A stretch of 64,000 nt of DNA, taken from assembly GCA_963920665.1 (NCBI GenBank), contig OY987272.1:1989001-2053000 (forward strand). The letters run 5' to 3'. Position 1 is the stretch's first letter, and every line of letters starts with the position of its first letter. Both the position numbers and the translations under genes were made by a program. Below the pieces are notes generated by a model. It made no database searches and was not told the origin of the DNA. It saw only the letters and a program-made list of their open reading frames with translations. The DNA comes from Straminergon stramineum. Its lineage: Eukaryota; Streptophyta; Bryopsida; Hypnales; Calliergonaceae. This document shows, one piece after another, positions 21,255 through 32,536 of the stretch.

Positions 21255-21296
21255 CCTAAACCCTAAACCCTAAACCCTAAACATACCCTAAACCCC
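21255..21296. repeat. Interstitial plant telomere repeat
   Basis: Four to five units of cctaaac (complement TTTAGGG, the common plant telomere unit) are followed by a broken unit. Too short to be a real telomere. Confidence 0.8.
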
Positions 21297-22159
21297 CAAA
21301 GCATGAACGCATCTATCTAATTATGAAAAAGTGAGGTCGCATTTTAGACATTTACTTCATTTCTGTAAATGCTAAGAATATAAATTCATCTGCATGTGAC
21401 GTATAATTAAAATATTCATTAGACTCTCACCTACCATACTCAAGAATTGCCCTTGTTTTAGGTGATTTTTTCATTTATCCCATAAACAATTCAACAACCA
21501 TTTATTCGTCGACAGTTGGCAAAGAATCCTTCTCTGTAGGACACAAGGGCAAGTAATCATCCCCGAAATTTCTATATAAAGGAGAGATCTTTCACTGTAG
21601 TTTGACCTACAGCTAGTATTTTTGCATTGTTTAGAGTAGGTGATCTTAGACGGATCCAAATAGGAGGATTCCCACAGTCACTAGCCCATGCTTCAAGGAC
21701 AAAAGTGCTGAAAAAAAAGGAAAGCCCCATCATGTTCTTGTTCCCAAAGACAGCGGATAGGAAAAAATAGAACAAGGTTTGCCTCGTAATTTTCGGTCCA
21801 CATTACTCTATCAGATGGAAGAAGAATCTTTGGGAAGAAATAGACAGCAGATTGCCCCCCCACTAAAACCAATGTGTAAAGTGATCCCAAGTGGAAGAGG
21901 AATCTTCCCCAAAAGGACGGAAATTCAAAGTCCTTCATTCCCGTTGGTGCCTCTTTTCCCCCGCCAAGAAGACCCGTGGATGTCCAAACATGCTTTAGAG
22001 ATTATACTCTCATAGTCTCATTTTCTATTGCCTTCCTGATCCCTTCCTTCTCTCTCTCTTGTGCTTGGTTTCACGGTTGTGTCATATTGTCGTTGAAGAT
22101 CTTCGCATCAATCGTGACGAAGGTGTCTTGTGCTTCTAGCTTTTGGTAGTATTCTTCGC

Positions 22160-22330
22160 ATTCCATATGAATTAGTTAAAATTTGTGCCTTTTTTGTTTG
22201 CAGTTGCACTTCATGTGAAGTAGTTCAAATTTTTGTCATTCTGGTTTGCTGTTGCAGATCATGTGAAATAGCTCAAATTTCTGTGATTGTTGTTTGCAGC
22301 TATACTTCATGTAGTATTGTTGCTTTTTTT
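22160..22330 (+). repeat. Degenerate tandem repeat, about 60-bp unit
   Basis: Three loose copies of a phrase like tttgcagttgcacttcatgt, then gaagtagttcaaatttttgt, recur at intervals of about 60 bases. The overlapping open frame (22130-22384) repeats Cys/Ser/Val phrases for this reason and is not considered a gene. Confidence 0.5.
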
Positions 22331-22643
22331 TCATTCCTCATTGGAGCTGTACTGTTGAGAGTGCACCCATGCTTGGATATATGACTTTGGGCTTCGTATT
22401 TGAAAGAAGGTCCATGCATTTTCGTGATGCGTCCTTCATTATACGCCTACGTGTATTTCCATGTCTTTTGATGGAGTTGTCTTGTTGAAGGCAATTGCAT
22501 TCCTGAATTTGTGGAAGAAGTGATGCGTGTGAAAGGGGCTCCTAATTTGTCGCCGCAAAACCCGGACCCCTTCAATTCGATGGGAAATCAATAGAATTCC
22601 TTTAGATCCAGTCAATTCATGACATTCATGGGTTATATAAGGC

Positions 22644-23739
22644 GTGCAATTTAGGTTGGTACGACTTGAATCATTGTTCGGATGAATTTGTAGACGTTTA
22701 TGTTGACTCCAATCGTACTCAGCATAAATTGATAAATAATGGAATATGAATTTTCAGATAGCAATTCAGGTCGTACTGACCTGAATCTACATTTTCAATA
22801 AATCTTGAGCATATATATATATATATATATATATATATCAATTTAGTAAATAATGAAATGGAAATATAGTTTCGTAAATATTTGAAATGCAATTGTAATT
22901 TCAGGTCGTACCGACCTAAATCAACCCGTCTTGAATTTACTATATTCATGAAAAAATAACCATTGACCTTAGTCAACTTAATATTGAATTGCAAAGCTTT
23001 GACTGCAATTCAGGTCGTACCGATCTGAATTTACATGTTGTAAATGTGTTGACTAATTCATAATGCATATCTTATGGAAGTAAATATATAAAAGGTTGAA
23101 GCTGAAGTCTTCGATTGCAATTCAGGTCGTATCGACCTGAATTGACATAATATAAATCTATATGATATATCTCAATGTCCATTAAACATACCTACATTGA
23201 GAGATTCTTGATTCTGAAGTATTAGACAATAAGTCAAGTCATAACGATTTGAATCATTATGTACAAAAACTGTAGAAGTGAACATACTGCACGTCTGATG
23301 GACTCGGATGAGGAATGTTTGACTAGAATTAATGTCCTACTGAAGTTAATCGATATGGACTCAATCTGTAATCTGAACCGTTAATTCAGGTCGTATTGAC
23401 CTGAATAGACAGATTCTAAATCTGTGATTGTAGAACGCCCTTGAAGTCTCATTTATTAGAAGTCAAATTTTTTTGGTTCTTTAATCATTGTTTGTAATTC
23501 AAGTCTTGTCGATCTAAATGTTCACTGACTTGCATCTTCCGAGTTTCTTTGCAATTCGGATGGGATAATGAGAATCGACATCTTTCGTAGTGTTTTGGTT
23601 TTAATGTTCATTCAAATTGTATCGATACAAGTGAAGAGTTTACTTTTGATATCTTCAATTTAGTTTCTGATAATCTGAATTGATATTGTAAAAATAATGT
23701 CTCCAATGCGTGCAATTCAGGTCTTGCCGATCTAAATTG
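22644..23739. repeat. Main cluster of the dispersed palindrome (about eight to nine copies)
   Basis: Copies lie at about 22644-22672, 22761-22789, 22896-22921, 23005-23031, 23116-23144, 23232-23254 (degenerate), 23383-23406, 23495-23519 and 23712-23739. The consensus is an arm gcaattcaggtcg, a 3-base centre (often tac) and the reverse-complement arm cgacctgaattgc. The first five are spaced about 110-120 bases apart. Copies differ by compensating or single changes. The text between copies is not repeated, which argues against a simple tandem satellite. The cluster ends about 90 bases before the start of the DUF7869 pseudogene. Confidence 0.85.
22810..22838. repeat. TA dinucleotide microsatellite
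   Basis: About 14 units of AT/TA lie between two palindromic repeat copies. Confidence 0.9.
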
Positions 23740-23828
23740 GAAATTTGAAGTATTATTGGATGCCAATTGATGCTTAGTTCTTGTCTGCAAGTGAACTCAA
23801 TGTTGTATTGTCTTGATCTGTAGGAATT

Positions 23829-26672
23829 ATGGGCTCCCATGCCATTCCTCTTGATGCAATGGACTCATTAGATGACGAGTTCCAGGCTCTTGAGGGGATG
23901 AATGTGGGCATTCTAGAGTGCGAAGGACTTCCCCGTCGCCAATGGAATACAAAGTGCGTCACTCTCTATAACAATGAAGGCATACTTGTTGGAGAAGGTA
24001 CTTGCCATAGTGTGAACTCGGATTTGGTTCTTGGTGCCAATGGTCCTCTGGCAAATACTCATGTTGCAGTGCACATTTCAAAGATACATTCCGAAGTTGA
24101 CATTCCTTTGGAGCAGGTGTACTCTTTGATAGCGTGGCCTACTTAGCTTGTTCATTGCCGTGGGGCAAGCCTCCACGACCATGAGGCTAGGGATAATTTC
24201 AATCGAATCCAAGCGAGTTTGTTAAACCCGCCCTCCTTGTCATCTGCACGTCCATATACGAGCATCATCTGAAATCCACCTCGAGAGACTTCTTTGAAAT
24301 CAAAGGACCTCCTTACACAAGAGTCTATCAATGCAGTGTCCAGCAAAGTTTGTTGCAGCCAAAATTGTGTTCAACCATTTCCAAGGGAGAAGATTCGAGC
24401 CTTTCATGAACGCATGTACCACAATTCAACGTTCAAACATAGAGCCTTCATGAAGACGGAGGTGCACAGACAAGTTCATCGGGACTGCCGAGGGAGAAGG
24501 ATGGTCACGGTTAAGGGGGTTAATGTTTGTATGAAAGCATGGATGCATATTTCTAGGGTCCCAGAGGCCACATTCTATCGCTACCAGACATATTCAAATA
24601 ATGGTCGGGAAGCAATGGCACATGGTAATTCAGGGTTGGTGAAGCCAAGGAAACACACTCAACAAGCTACCGCAACATTGAAGTGCATTCTAGACAAGGA
24701 GGAAGATCACATGCCACATCGTACTCGGACTCTCAAGTCTGGGGATAAGGTCGTGTCCATGATTCTTCCGCCTACCTTTTAGTGGAAGGATCAAATTGAA
24801 AAAATCAATGAAGCCAATGCTGCTTTTGGGTTGAAGGAGGTGTCAACTTCTAACTTGAGCAAGATTAGATCATCCAAGTTCCTAGAGTACGATGTGAAAA
24901 AGCCAGGTGATAATTTTGCTCGGTGCTCTATTTGTGACAAATTGCAAGAACTAAGGAAGGGAGCATTTTCTGGGTCTCACAGTGCTTTGAAGTGGTCGCG
25001 AAAGTTGGACAAGCATCTTGCCATTGCTCGTGCTCACAAGGAGTTGTACTATGCAAATCGTTACCGATCGCATAATTCTCCACATGAGTGCTTTACGATT
25101 ATGCATGACAAGATGGATCATGCTAAAACCGCTTCTCTAGTCTTCTCCCACAAGAGTAAAGAACTTGATGGCCTAGTGAAGTTGCCTGTGTTCGCGACTG
25201 GCATGATTGCGCATGGTCATGCTAATGTGCGCTATGCGCATTACGGTTTGGATCTATTTTTCCACGATTCAAACTACACCATTGGCTCCATGGCCAAACT
25301 ATTGCAAGATTTGGAAGAGCCACCAAAGTCTTCTTCTCGACAATTGTTTGTGAAGTCGGGGTCGACAAATTTGTTTGGTGCAGTACTTAAGGGAGTTGAG
25401 ATGTGTGAAGCATCCCTTCCTCCTCCACCAATTACCTTAGTTCCAACGACGCCGTTGCCACCCATTCTAAATGTGCAAATGGATAATGCCACCGGGGACA
25501 ACAAGAATAGATATGTTTTCTGTTTTTGGTCTCTACTTGTTGCAAACAAGATCTTCCGTGAAGTGTATGTGAACTTCATGATTGTGGGTCATACACATGA
25601 CGACATTGATGCGCTATTTGGAAGATGGAGCATGTTGTTGAAGAAGGAGAACTTCCCTACAATTCCTGCAGTCATGAAGTCATTTATGGATGTGCAATCC
25701 ATTCCTACTATCCCTCATCTTATAGAAGAGGTGCCTAATTTCAAGGGATTCATTGCAGGTTCATTTGTGGACGGAGATGAGATACTTGTTGGACATACGA
25801 AGCTACAACAAGTGAAGTTCTATTTAGATTCAACGGGGTGTCCAGTCATGAAGTACAAATTGTTGTGCACCGATGAGAACTGGTTAGGGCATGATGGCAA
25901 AGGCATCAAATTGTGGAAAGAAGATGTAGAAGGGCGAAGTTCGTGGCCTCGTGGAGTGCCATTGCTAGTTCTACAACGTCCTATGAGAGGCGTGGAAGAC
26001 ATTTTGAAAGGAATATCTGGATTTGTCAAATACTGGGAGAAGTTGTGCAATGCAGATGTCACTGGGGAATACCGAAGGCGCTATGAGCATTTGGTCCACT
26101 ATTGGCGGGGCGTGAAGGTAACATTATTGGAACCAATAGCTACTTCTACTGTTTTGAGGGATGGTTTTTGGCCGGCAACTCGTGTTCAAGCGGCTCGAGA
26201 GGATGAAGTAGGAGAAGATGGCGAGGATCGTGAAGAGTTTGGAGAGGATGACACCTACGTTGGGCCTTTGCGGGGTCGCCCACAACCATCCTTTAGGGTG
26301 GGTCGAGATCTCTTTGAAGGCTACTTTGTCACAATTTGACCCGTTGATGGTGACACTCGACTAGTTTGGATTGCAAGGGCATTGTCTGATCCGAATTGTA
26401 ATCCTAAGAAACCGAATTGTATTCTCATTCAATACTTTCGTCCAACATCGAGGAGTCAAGATGTTCAAAACTTCTATATTGGATGGGACAGTGAAAGAGG
26501 TTTACGTTGGAAGGTTGATATAGCCGATCCACCTATTTGGGAAGAAACGAATGCTCTCATGATAGCGTGGAAGTCTCAAATTAGAAAGGACACACACCAA
26601 TGTTTGCTCAAGATCCCGGCTGCTCAAATTGAAATCATCAACCAAAGTTTGGCTTCGTATACTTTGTCTTAA
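23829..26672 (+). pseudogene. DUF7869-type transposon-derived protein, decayed
   Basis: One frame can be read from ATG 23829 to the TAA at 26670-26672, broken by stops at 24144-24146, near 24285, at 24780-24782 and at 26337-26339. The last (VTI-stop-PVDG) would be Arg (CGA) in the expected motif and the third would be Gln. The diagnostic region is VQMDNATGDNKNRYVFCFW followed by VNFMIVGHTHDDIDALFGRW. It matches the DUF7869 signature (Asp-Asn pair, GHTHxDID), thought to be an RNase H-like transposase-type core. Upstream are a Cys-containing segment (ARCSICDKLQELRKG) and a charged N-terminus; the tail is acidic. It is not functional as written. Confidence 0.75.
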
Positions 26673-27169
26673 GTGTAGCGTTCGATGAGTTGGATCAGGT
26701 CGAATATGTTGTTAGCTACATATGGTAGAGTGTTATTTGTTTTCTTATACGTCTACAATATGCTTTCACATTACTATGAAGGATATCATTTTGATTTCTT
26801 ATAAATGAGGGGTTGGAGATTTAGATTCATGAATGTTTAACTATAGCTTACTACGAGTAGTATTCAAAGCTTTGGTTTCTTTGTGGGGAGTAATATGTTT
26901 GGATGTTACACTTGCAACATTCAGATTGCAAGTGCAATATGTATACCATATTAATATATTTCATATGGCATTTTATATATACTTGTTTGCAAAAGACGTG
27001 CAATGTTTTACCATATACAATACAATCTTCTTTTCAAAACATTATATTCATTGCATGACTCTCATTTTAATAGAAATTGCTACTTTAATTTAATTAATTA
27101 AGTAATCGTCAAGTTGAATTACAACTCACTCAATTCACTAATTGTACCTTTGAAGGCCAAATACTAATA
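26673..27169. other. AT-rich flank, no feature seen
   Basis: No gene is seen. A half copy of the palindrome (tcaggtcga) lies near 26696. This may be the 3' flank of the DUF7869 element, but no terminal repeat was found. Confidence 0.4.
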
Positions 27170-27727
27170 TGAGAGGGCGACACTCTCCCATTTTAATGAA
27201 TATGATGTTTGAGTTGCGGCATGGTCGCGGACAAGCTACTCGGAACCCTTTCCGATTCTACCTTACTGTCGCTCTCCTAGCCGCACGTCCCGTTCCTTTC
27301 CTTCTCTCTCCGATCTCAGCCGGAAACCAAACTTACACTATAACAGACACTATAACTCTCGTGAAAAACACTTGAAACAGTGACTGACACGGAAAGCAGA
27401 AATTGATAGACACGAGGAGCTTGAAAGCGCTGGAAAATGAAAAAGCGAAAAGAGGTGCGATTGGCCAGGCCAGCCCATTTATACTGGCTGGACCCCATTG
27501 CCACCTCAGTACGACCTAATCCGGATCTGGTTTCTGTATGGTATCCAGTCCGTCACCTATCCGGTTCACTCTCTAGAAATTGGATTGAGTAGATCTTCCC
27601 ACTATCTTATTTTCCACTTCTATTTCCGCTCCTTATGGTTTCTTAACCAAATCCGGATACCCCTATCTAGCTATCCGGTTAGTATTACTAAGTAAAACCA
27701 AAAAAATGAAAATTTCATGCTGCCACA
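27170..27727 (-). mobile_element. Gag-like TGTGG element, copy 2, internally deleted
   Basis: On the minus strand it starts TGTGGCAGCATG at 27727 and follows copy 1 (2235 on) for about 540 bases, including the TATA-like box (complement of 27478-27484) and the ATG. It then jumps from the codons after the ATG straight to the shared 3' segment, so nearly the whole gag-like gene is missing. Its 5' border abuts the hAT transposase fragment exactly where the longer hAT copy continues (near 44165). The other border is not defined, and no target duplication is seen. Confidence 0.7.
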
Positions 27728-28625
27728 AGCTCTTTTGAACCCTTACCTTCTTCACGATAAAGAACTAGCTAACGATCAAGATGTAACAGATGCATGCAAG
27801 CGCGTTATCAGGAAAATATGTCAACCAGGAACTTATCATGACATAGTGAAGGAATTTGTAACATTTCAACACGGAGATCCTTCGTTCCACGACATGTTGG
27901 ATCCGGCTGAGCAAAAATTGTCGGCACATGCTTGGTGGAATTTTGAAGGTGCATGTGGCAAGCTCATTGCTCCAATTGCAAAGAGGATTTTGGCCCAACT
28001 AGTTTCATCATCTTCATGTGAACGAAATTGGAGTAGCTACTCTTTTGTTCACAACAAATCCCGAAACAAGTTGAGGCTACAGAGAGCAGCCAATTCGGTG
28101 TATGTATACACCAATTCCAGAGTCATAGCCGCATCAAAGGAGAAGGATGAAAAGAAGTGGTACCATGACAACGTGGAGTCCGAAGATTCGGAAGGGCCTA
28201 TCTCGGAAGACGAGGATGATGAATTTGTATCTGATGATAGAGATGTTGTGAATTATGATATGCACAATTCTGACGAAGAAATGTTTGAGACTCCTAATCA
28301 AAACAATGAAGACTTCAGAGTCGCGGATGGAGACATGTATGAGTTTCGATAAGATGAAGATGATTGCGGGCTTGATGATGATGTACCTTCGATAGCTAGA
28401 TTTGTGGATGGAACTGGATTCATGAGTAGCAAAAATCTTCTACCAAACGTGGAGGATATGTATGTAGAGATAAGGGCGACCAATAGGACAAGGGTTGCGA
28501 ATGATGGGAGTCTTGAAAAGGATGAAGTGATTCTCATTTCCAATGCTCCATCCCTGATAATGGCGGTAAAAAAAAATGACCAACATGAAGACAAAGGAGG
28601 ATGTGAGGTGAACGTTGAAATCAGG
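27728..28625 (+). pseudogene. hAT transposase fragment (C-terminal dimerisation domain)
   Basis: The sequence is almost identical to 44165-45060 of the longer hAT gene. It has the hAT dimerisation segment AHAWWNFEGACGKLIAPIAKRILAQLVSSSSCERNWSSY, then an acidic tail. The 5' part is replaced by the TGTGG element and the 3' part by a GC-rich block. There is a TAA at 28351-28353 where the longer copy has TCA. Conversely, it keeps CAG (28080-28082) where the longer copy has a premature TAG. This makes it useful for dating and polarising the decay of the other copy. Confidence 0.85.
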
Positions 28626-28639
28626 GTTGATAGGACGTC

Positions 28640-28915
28640 ATGATGCAGCCGCCAGCGTCCACGTCCGCACCCCCCTGGATATCTTGTGACATTCACAAAA
28701 TCGGGTTTTACCCTGGGGTAATTTCCCGTCCACGACCCCGTCCGCCATCCCATCCGCCCGTCCCCAACCCCGTCCGCGACCCCGTCCGCGGTTTCTGCGC
28801 CTGTCCGCCCATCCCCGACCCCATCCGCGGATTCTGCAACCTATCCACCAATCCGTCGGCCCGTCCACGACCCCGTTCGCGGTCTCTGGAGCCCGTCCGC
28901 CAACCCAGCCGACCG
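28640..28915. repeat. CCGTCCGC-rich block after the hAT fragment
   Basis: GC-rich, degenerate short repeats of the type cgaccccgtccgc run here. This is the same motif class as the blocks at 715, 32537, 35370, 37615 and 42055. It joins the hAT fragment abruptly, near cagggttgatagg, which could be the end of a separate hAT-like element (many hAT ends begin CAGGG). That border is speculative. Confidence 0.7.
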
Positions 28916-28919
28916 CTTA

Positions 28920-29475
28920 AGACTCCCCAAATTTAGTCTCTATCTTTATTTTTTTATTCTAAGAGAATTTCTAATGCGATTTTATTTTTGAAATTTGGTA
29001 CAATTCATGCTCATTTCTAAAAGTCCTTAGCAATGAACATAAAGAACATTGCACTTTACAAATTTGTAAAGAGAAAAGTCATTTATTTTCATAATTCATT
29101 TTTGAGTGCTGCAATAGAATTTCAAAGGATTTTTTTAATAAATATACAAAGAACCGGTACTCAAAATAACAAATTAATTACGGTTTCAGGTTTAGGAAAA
29201 TATTGGACACACATACATTTTGTAACCCATTCATTTAGAGCTTAATTTCCTATTTTCCTTTGTTCATTTTATGAAAACAATGCAATGAAAAAAAATTGAG
29301 GGTCTAAATTGGAAACCCAAAGGCTTCTAAACATCCAAGTGCCGTAAAGTCCTAAACCTTTTTGAAAAAATAGTAAAGTTGAATCACTCTCATTTGTGAT
29401 GAATTTACTAATTATGTCTCTTCATAGTTGATTCATTATAAGTATACACACTAAAACAATAAAACCACAATTGCT
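28920..29475. other. AT-rich, no feature seen
   Basis: Nothing recognisable was found between the GC-rich block and the TTAA-flanked element. Confidence 0.4.
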
Positions 29476-29479
29476 TTAA

Positions 29480-30402
29480 CCCCTAAAGGACCATTGTTCC
29501 CTCGGGGGACAAAATGGATTTCGGGCAGGTTCCTATGACTTCAATTTTTAGTCAAACTTTTTGAAACTTTCTCATAAGATAGAAAAACTGATTAGCTTCG
29601 TGGGAATATAATTTTTATTTCAATCGGTGCTTGGGAGCAAAAGTTATGCCATCTTAAACATAATTTTCATGTCACCGGGTAGAAAAATAAATCCACAAAA
29701 AATTGAAATCTAATTTAAAATTTCTTTTTTCTTATAGATTATATTTTTGTCTACATGTGAAGCTTTGATTCATTCCATTTGGATTAGTAATGTGAAAGTT
29801 ATGAACAATATTGTTTTTTGGGCAATATGAGCATCTTCTTGAAAAAATAACTTATAGGATTCATTTCTGAATGCAATTTTCACAATTTTTCAAAAAAAAT
29901 TGTTTGACAAAGTTAAATTTGTTTGCTAAAACAATCTCACCATTGGGATTATTGAGTTTCAATCCCATCTTAGAGCTATTAATGATTTAGTTTTTCATGT
30001 AATCTTGGACCTACTTCTACTTAACAATTTTTTAGAGAATGAAAATCAAGAGTTTTTCTTTAGAAATTTTTTTCCTAGAACATCAACTCAATTCTTCAAC
30101 ACAAAAAATTTTAAATTCACAGTCCATAGTGCAAAAAATTTCAACAAAAGGTGGTCAAAGTCATCTGAAATTGCAGGCCAATGTTCAAAAAAACTTCTTT
30201 TTCCAACTTTGAATGCTAATATCTCTCAATCTGTGCGGTCAAAATTCATGAAATTTTTACCACATGTTCTGAGACAAGTAAAGTACAAGATCCAATGGTT
30301 AGATTTTTTTTAACTATTTTTTGGGGATTTTATAGGTGCATGCAGCAGAAATGGCAGTTTTGAGTGGTTTTTGATAGAAAAATGGCCTTGGTCCTTTAGG
30401 GG
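29480..30402. mobile_element. piggyBac-like non-autonomous element, TTAA target duplication
   Basis: The left end is CCCCTAAAGGACCA and the right end is its reverse complement, TGGTCCTTTAGGGG. TTAA flanks both (29476-29479 and 30403-30406). TTAA duplications with ends starting CCC are the signature of piggyBac transposons, although Kolobok-type elements also use TTAA. The 923-bp interior has no transposase; the longest frame (30005-30313) is unrecognised and AT-rich. A related right end lies near 36582. Confidence 0.8.
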
Positions 30403-30406
30403 TTAA

Positions 30407-30851
30407 CGGGTCGTCATCATAATTCAAATATCAATGGAATTGTTGGAACACAACTTCTAAGAAGGTCCAAGTAATTCCATATCATAAATGAAATGGTCTT
30501 CTTCCAAGACTTATTCCAAATGAAATAGAACGGGCTCAGAAACTTTTGCACCCACACATCATACATCATGCAATTTGTCATACAAGCTTGTCAACTAAAT
30601 AACCATCTACATTCAAGAAGAAATATTGCACTTTGCACTCAAACAAGAGATATTTTTGATTTGTCAAAAATTGATACTCATTCAAAAACAATTCAAATAC
30701 ATGGAAAAATTCAAAATGTATGTCCAATTTCACATATATTGACATACTCTAGGGGTGCATATATACTAAGCAATCTACATGCATAAATCCAAAGTTCTAC
30801 ATTTATTAAATATTTATAAAACTCTATATAGTGCACTCTTGCACTATATTA
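30407..30851. other. No gene seen, 3' flank of the kinase-like gene
   Basis: This AT-rich stretch lies beyond the stop of the kinase-like gene on the minus strand and may hold its 3' end. A short frame (30568-30786) is unrecognised. Confidence 0.4.
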
Positions 30852-32333
30852 CTAATATGAATGTCGGAAGTGTTCATCCGGCATAGGCCAATTGAATTGA
30901 CTAGTGAACCAATTGATGATGTGGGCCAAACCACCCCAATAACCATCACCTCTTTGACAAAGCCGGTCCAAGTATTGGGGAAACACAATTCCCAATTGGT
31001 GGTGGCTAAACATGGCCATTGCATTTGTTTCCCATTGCAATTTGCTGTAGTTCTCTGACATGCATTGTTTATTGATCCTTTGAGCTATTTTACCAATTGC
31101 ATATTCCTCCGATGCATGTGATAAATGTGGAATGATTTCGACATTTGCATCTCTTCTATGCAAATATGCAATGCTTGGATCCACCCACCACCTCCTTGTT
31201 AAAGCTTTGTTCATTTCACTTGCAGATGTGAACATATATAAGGATTTCATTGGTTCGGTAGCTATAGTAATCATGCCCCAATCACAAATTCCAATGTAGA
31301 CACGTGATTCATCATCAAGAAAATGAAACATGATGTTGTCTGGAGAAATATCATTGTGTAGATGTCCAAACACATGTACCGCATTCATGATATGCACCAA
31401 TGCCCAAGCAAGCTCGGTGCGCTTCTTCCGAAATTGAGCGAGATGAAAAGCTTTAGTCACATTAGACTCTGTGGGGTTCAAATACTGTAACCGAATATGT
31501 ATGTTGTCTGGATAATCGTTATCCAGGTTCAACATTTGCTGAAGTGTTCCGCCATTCCACCAATACGAGTACCCTTCATTTGTTCTTGCATGAACTGCAA
31601 CAAACCGTATGACTTCTGAATGTGGAATCCTCACTGCCATTGATTCATTTTGATGTTCCAACTTTGCAAGCTGAGGTTGCGTACCATGGTGGTTAGATAT
31701 CTTTGCTGCGAACTCCCAAGATGGAGCTATCCCTCGACATCCTTCAATTCTCACCCTCTGAATCATTGCATATCCTCCCTTCATCATTAAGCCATCTTGG
31801 GGAATCACCCGTGCGGTGTCCGGAAGCGCTATAAGATGACATCTACCCATATCCAATTGAGCAAGACCCTCATCGCTAGTCCACGAATCCAAAGACCCTC
31901 GTCTATTACGCCTCTTCGCAAATGGGGCGCAACGCCCAATAAACAATTGAGCTTTGAGAATGACTTGCTCAAAGGCTTCATCATTTGTACGATGTTGTTT
32001 CCCGTATTTTCCGAGAACCACATCAACGTTCCACAATGCATCATGCACCTTGTTCTCCAAACATTTGTCGAAACCCCTCTTCTCCGTCTCATGTTGCCAT
32101 TGCGGAACGTATAAGGCATCCAACATTCTTTGCGTCATGTCTGCCTTGAATTTGGATGGACACTCCTCTCCATATTTTACATATTTTGTGTCAAGAGACA
32201 TAGTGGTTTCCGATTCATAGAATTTTGCAATGCATTCGGTCATGAATGTTTTGCATGCATCGGATGGAATTTCCATACTTTCCACCTCTTGTACCACTTG
32301 TTTTCCCTTCGCCGCCCTCTTCGATCTTGGCAT
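30852..32333 (-). CDS. Protein-kinase-like gene (complete)
   Basis: The gene has 493 codons from ATG 32333 (MPRSKRAAKGKQVVQEVE). An upstream extension in the same frame to 32507 was not used because the basic MPRSKR start fits better. The N-terminal 170 residues are of unknown type. The C-terminal half looks like a protein kinase fold: WEFAAKI with the probable ATP-binding Lys near residue 211, YWWNGGTLQQML as hinge, HLHNDISPDNIMFHF as catalytic loop with Asp near 328 (HND in place of HRD), and GICDWGM with Asp near 351 (DWG in place of DFG). The key Lys, Asp, Asn and Asp are all present, so activity is possible. The gene is the only unbroken one of the four in the 30.8-46 kb block, and its 5' part is duplicated at 1-513. 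Substrates are unknown. Confidence 0.75.
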   Translation of the reverse strand: MPRSKRAAKGKQVVQEVESMEIPSDACKTFMTECIAKFYESETTMSLDTKYVKYGEECPSKFKADMTQRMLDALYVPQWQHETEKRGFDKCLENKVHDALWNVDVVLGKYGKQHRTNDEAFEQVILKAQLFIGRCAPFAKRRNRRGSLDSWTSDEGLAQLDMGRCHLIALPDTARVIPQDGLMMKGGYAMIQRVRIEGCRGIAPSWEFAAKISNHHGTQPQLAKLEHQNESMAVRIPHSEVIRFVAVHARTNEGYSYWWNGGTLQQMLNLDNDYPDNIHIRLQYLNPTESNVTKAFHLAQFRKKRTELAWALVHIMNAVHVFGHLHNDISPDNIMFHFLDDESRVYIGICDWGMITIATEPMKSLYMFTSASEMNKALTRRWWVDPSIAYLHRRDANVEIIPHLSHASEEYAIGKIAQRINKQCMSENYSKLQWETNAMAMFSHHQLGIVFPQYLDRLCQRGDGYWGGLAHIINWFTSQFNWPMPDEHFRHSY

Positions 32334-32536
32334 TGTGATAAATATTTTATACCTGAAATTTGTAACTAAAACTTCAAAGTTCACTACAAAAAATGGCAAT
32401 AGTGGGGCCCCCAAATAAGACTTCCGCCTTCCCGAGGAGAGGAACCAATGGAGGACGAACCACCAAGCTCTCCACTCCACACTTGCAAAACACAAGGGGC
32501 AAGGCAAAAGTGATTGCGGATAGGCTGTCCACCCCT

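Noticed and set aside
22130..22384. Membrane-like Cys/Val-rich frame
   Set aside because: It is produced by a degenerate 60-bp tandem repeat in T-rich DNA. No homologous copy, no gene context.
15766..23739. Regularly spaced palindromes considered as a CRISPR array
   Set aside because: Spacing is irregular overall, spacers are long and of unequal length, there are no cas genes, and the genome is eukaryotic.
32334..32507. 58-residue N-terminal extension of the kinase-like gene starting MPCPLCFASVEW
   Set aside because: The extension overlaps probable leader sequence. ATG 32333 with a basic MPRSKR start fits better, and the extension has no recognisable content.
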